DNA of 64,000 nt from Cinclus cinclus (Eukaryota; Chordata; Aves; Passeriformes; Cinclidae): assembly GCF_963662255.1 (NCBI RefSeq), contig NW_026912178.1, forward strand, positions 1,178,001 to 1,242,000, written 5' to 3'. Positions 63,900 to 64,000 of this stretch are shown here, piece by piece. A model generated the notes under the pieces. The model was not told the DNA's origin. It made no database searches and was given only the letters and a program-made list of their open reading frames with translations. Numbering within the stretch: the first letter of the stretch is position 1; the number at the start of each line of letters is the position of its first letter. Position numbers and translations under genes: made by a program.

Positions 63900-64000
63900 A
63901 AGGACCACGGATGAACTGTGACAGCATGGGGACCTATAGAAGCAAGGATCTATTATGACACCATGAAGGCCAAGAATCAAATGATTCATTGTGACATCAA

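Larger units (their letters stand above)
1..64000. repeat. Satellite DNA array, 220-bp unit, fills the window
   Basis: The same unit of about 220 bp recurs end to end from the first to the last base, roughly 290 times, with no unique sequence or inserted element. Length varies only by one base (219-221 bp), so register is kept across the window. Units differ from each other by a small number of substitutions. A hand count of a consensus A unit gives about 46% GC, about 60% purine on the plus strand, and 77 A against 42 T, so the strands are clearly asymmetric. CpG is rare and mostly sits in module 4. No CENP-B box pattern (TTCG....A..CGGG) was seen. Both window ends lie inside a unit, so the array continues outward. 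A centromeric, pericentromeric or macrosatellite location is possible but cannot be told from sequence alone. Confidence 0.98.

Noticed and set aside
1..64000. CRISPR array, because of regular 36-37 bp repeats
   Set aside because: The repeats abut with no unique spacers, differ from each other by substitution, and there are no cas genes. The pattern is a eukaryotic satellite.
1..64000. Coding tandem repeat (a long repetitive protein)
   Set aside because: Unit length of 220 or 219 bp is not a multiple of three, and stops occur in every frame within two units.
1..64000. CENP-B box as proof of a centromere
   Set aside because: I saw no TTCG....A..CGGG pattern or its complement in the units. 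A centromeric role is neither supported nor excluded, because many centromeric satellites lack the box.
1..64000. Identity with a named satellite (for example human gamma satellite with 220-bp units, horse 37cen with 221-bp units, or bird 41-bp repeats)
   Set aside because: Only the unit length is similar for the first two. Gamma satellite is far more GC-rich, and I cannot recall the sequences of the others well enough to claim a match. A search of Dfam or Repbase with the 440-bp dimer would decide.

Overview
The whole 64 kb window is one uninterrupted tandem satellite array. I found no gene, RNA gene, transposon, CRISPR array or unique sequence. The array runs off both ends, so it is longer than 64 kb. 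A resolved array of this size means a eukaryotic chromosome. CpG scarcity and a near-consensus CTCF core in about half of the units point to an animal, most likely a vertebrate. I cannot name the species or match the satellite to a named family from memory.

The repeat has four levels. (1) A module of 36-37 bp, usually starting TTGTGACACC. (2) Six modules (37+37+36+37+37+36) make a 220-bp unit; some are 219 bp. (3) There are two main unit types. Type A carries CACCAGGGGGCGC in module 4, and type B carries CACCAGGGGTTGT at the same place. They mostly alternate, giving a 440-bp dimer, with interruptions by A-A and B-B pairs. (4) Blocks of 9-26 units were copied recently, giving near-identical segments at offsets of about 1979, 2638, 2858, 3078, 3958, 5498/5718 and 11651 bp.

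Layout: 1-2.3 kb mixed A/B dimers; 2.3-8.5 kb a tandem duplication of a 3078-bp, 14-unit block; 8.5-17.2 kb a mosaic including a 9-unit displacement duplication (10.2-11.6 to 12.2-13.6 kb); 17.2-22.95 kb a tandem duplication of a 2858-bp, 13-unit block; 26.9-32.1 kb a tandem duplication of a 2638-bp, 12-unit block; 32.1-33.9 kb a block found again at 43.7-45.6 kb; 45.5-49.05 kb a block found again at 50.96-54.77 kb with one extra unit; 53.1-62.4 kb overlapping copies at offsets 3958 and 2858. The stretches between these are ordinary A/B array of the same satellite.

The open reading frames of up to 141 codons all lie on the minus strand and are by-products of the repeat, not genes. The most interesting feature is the dense, same-orientation series of CTCF-like motifs, on the order of a hundred copies. 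It suggests a satellite with possible insulator or chromatin-organising activity. This rests on a motif match only and has not been shown.
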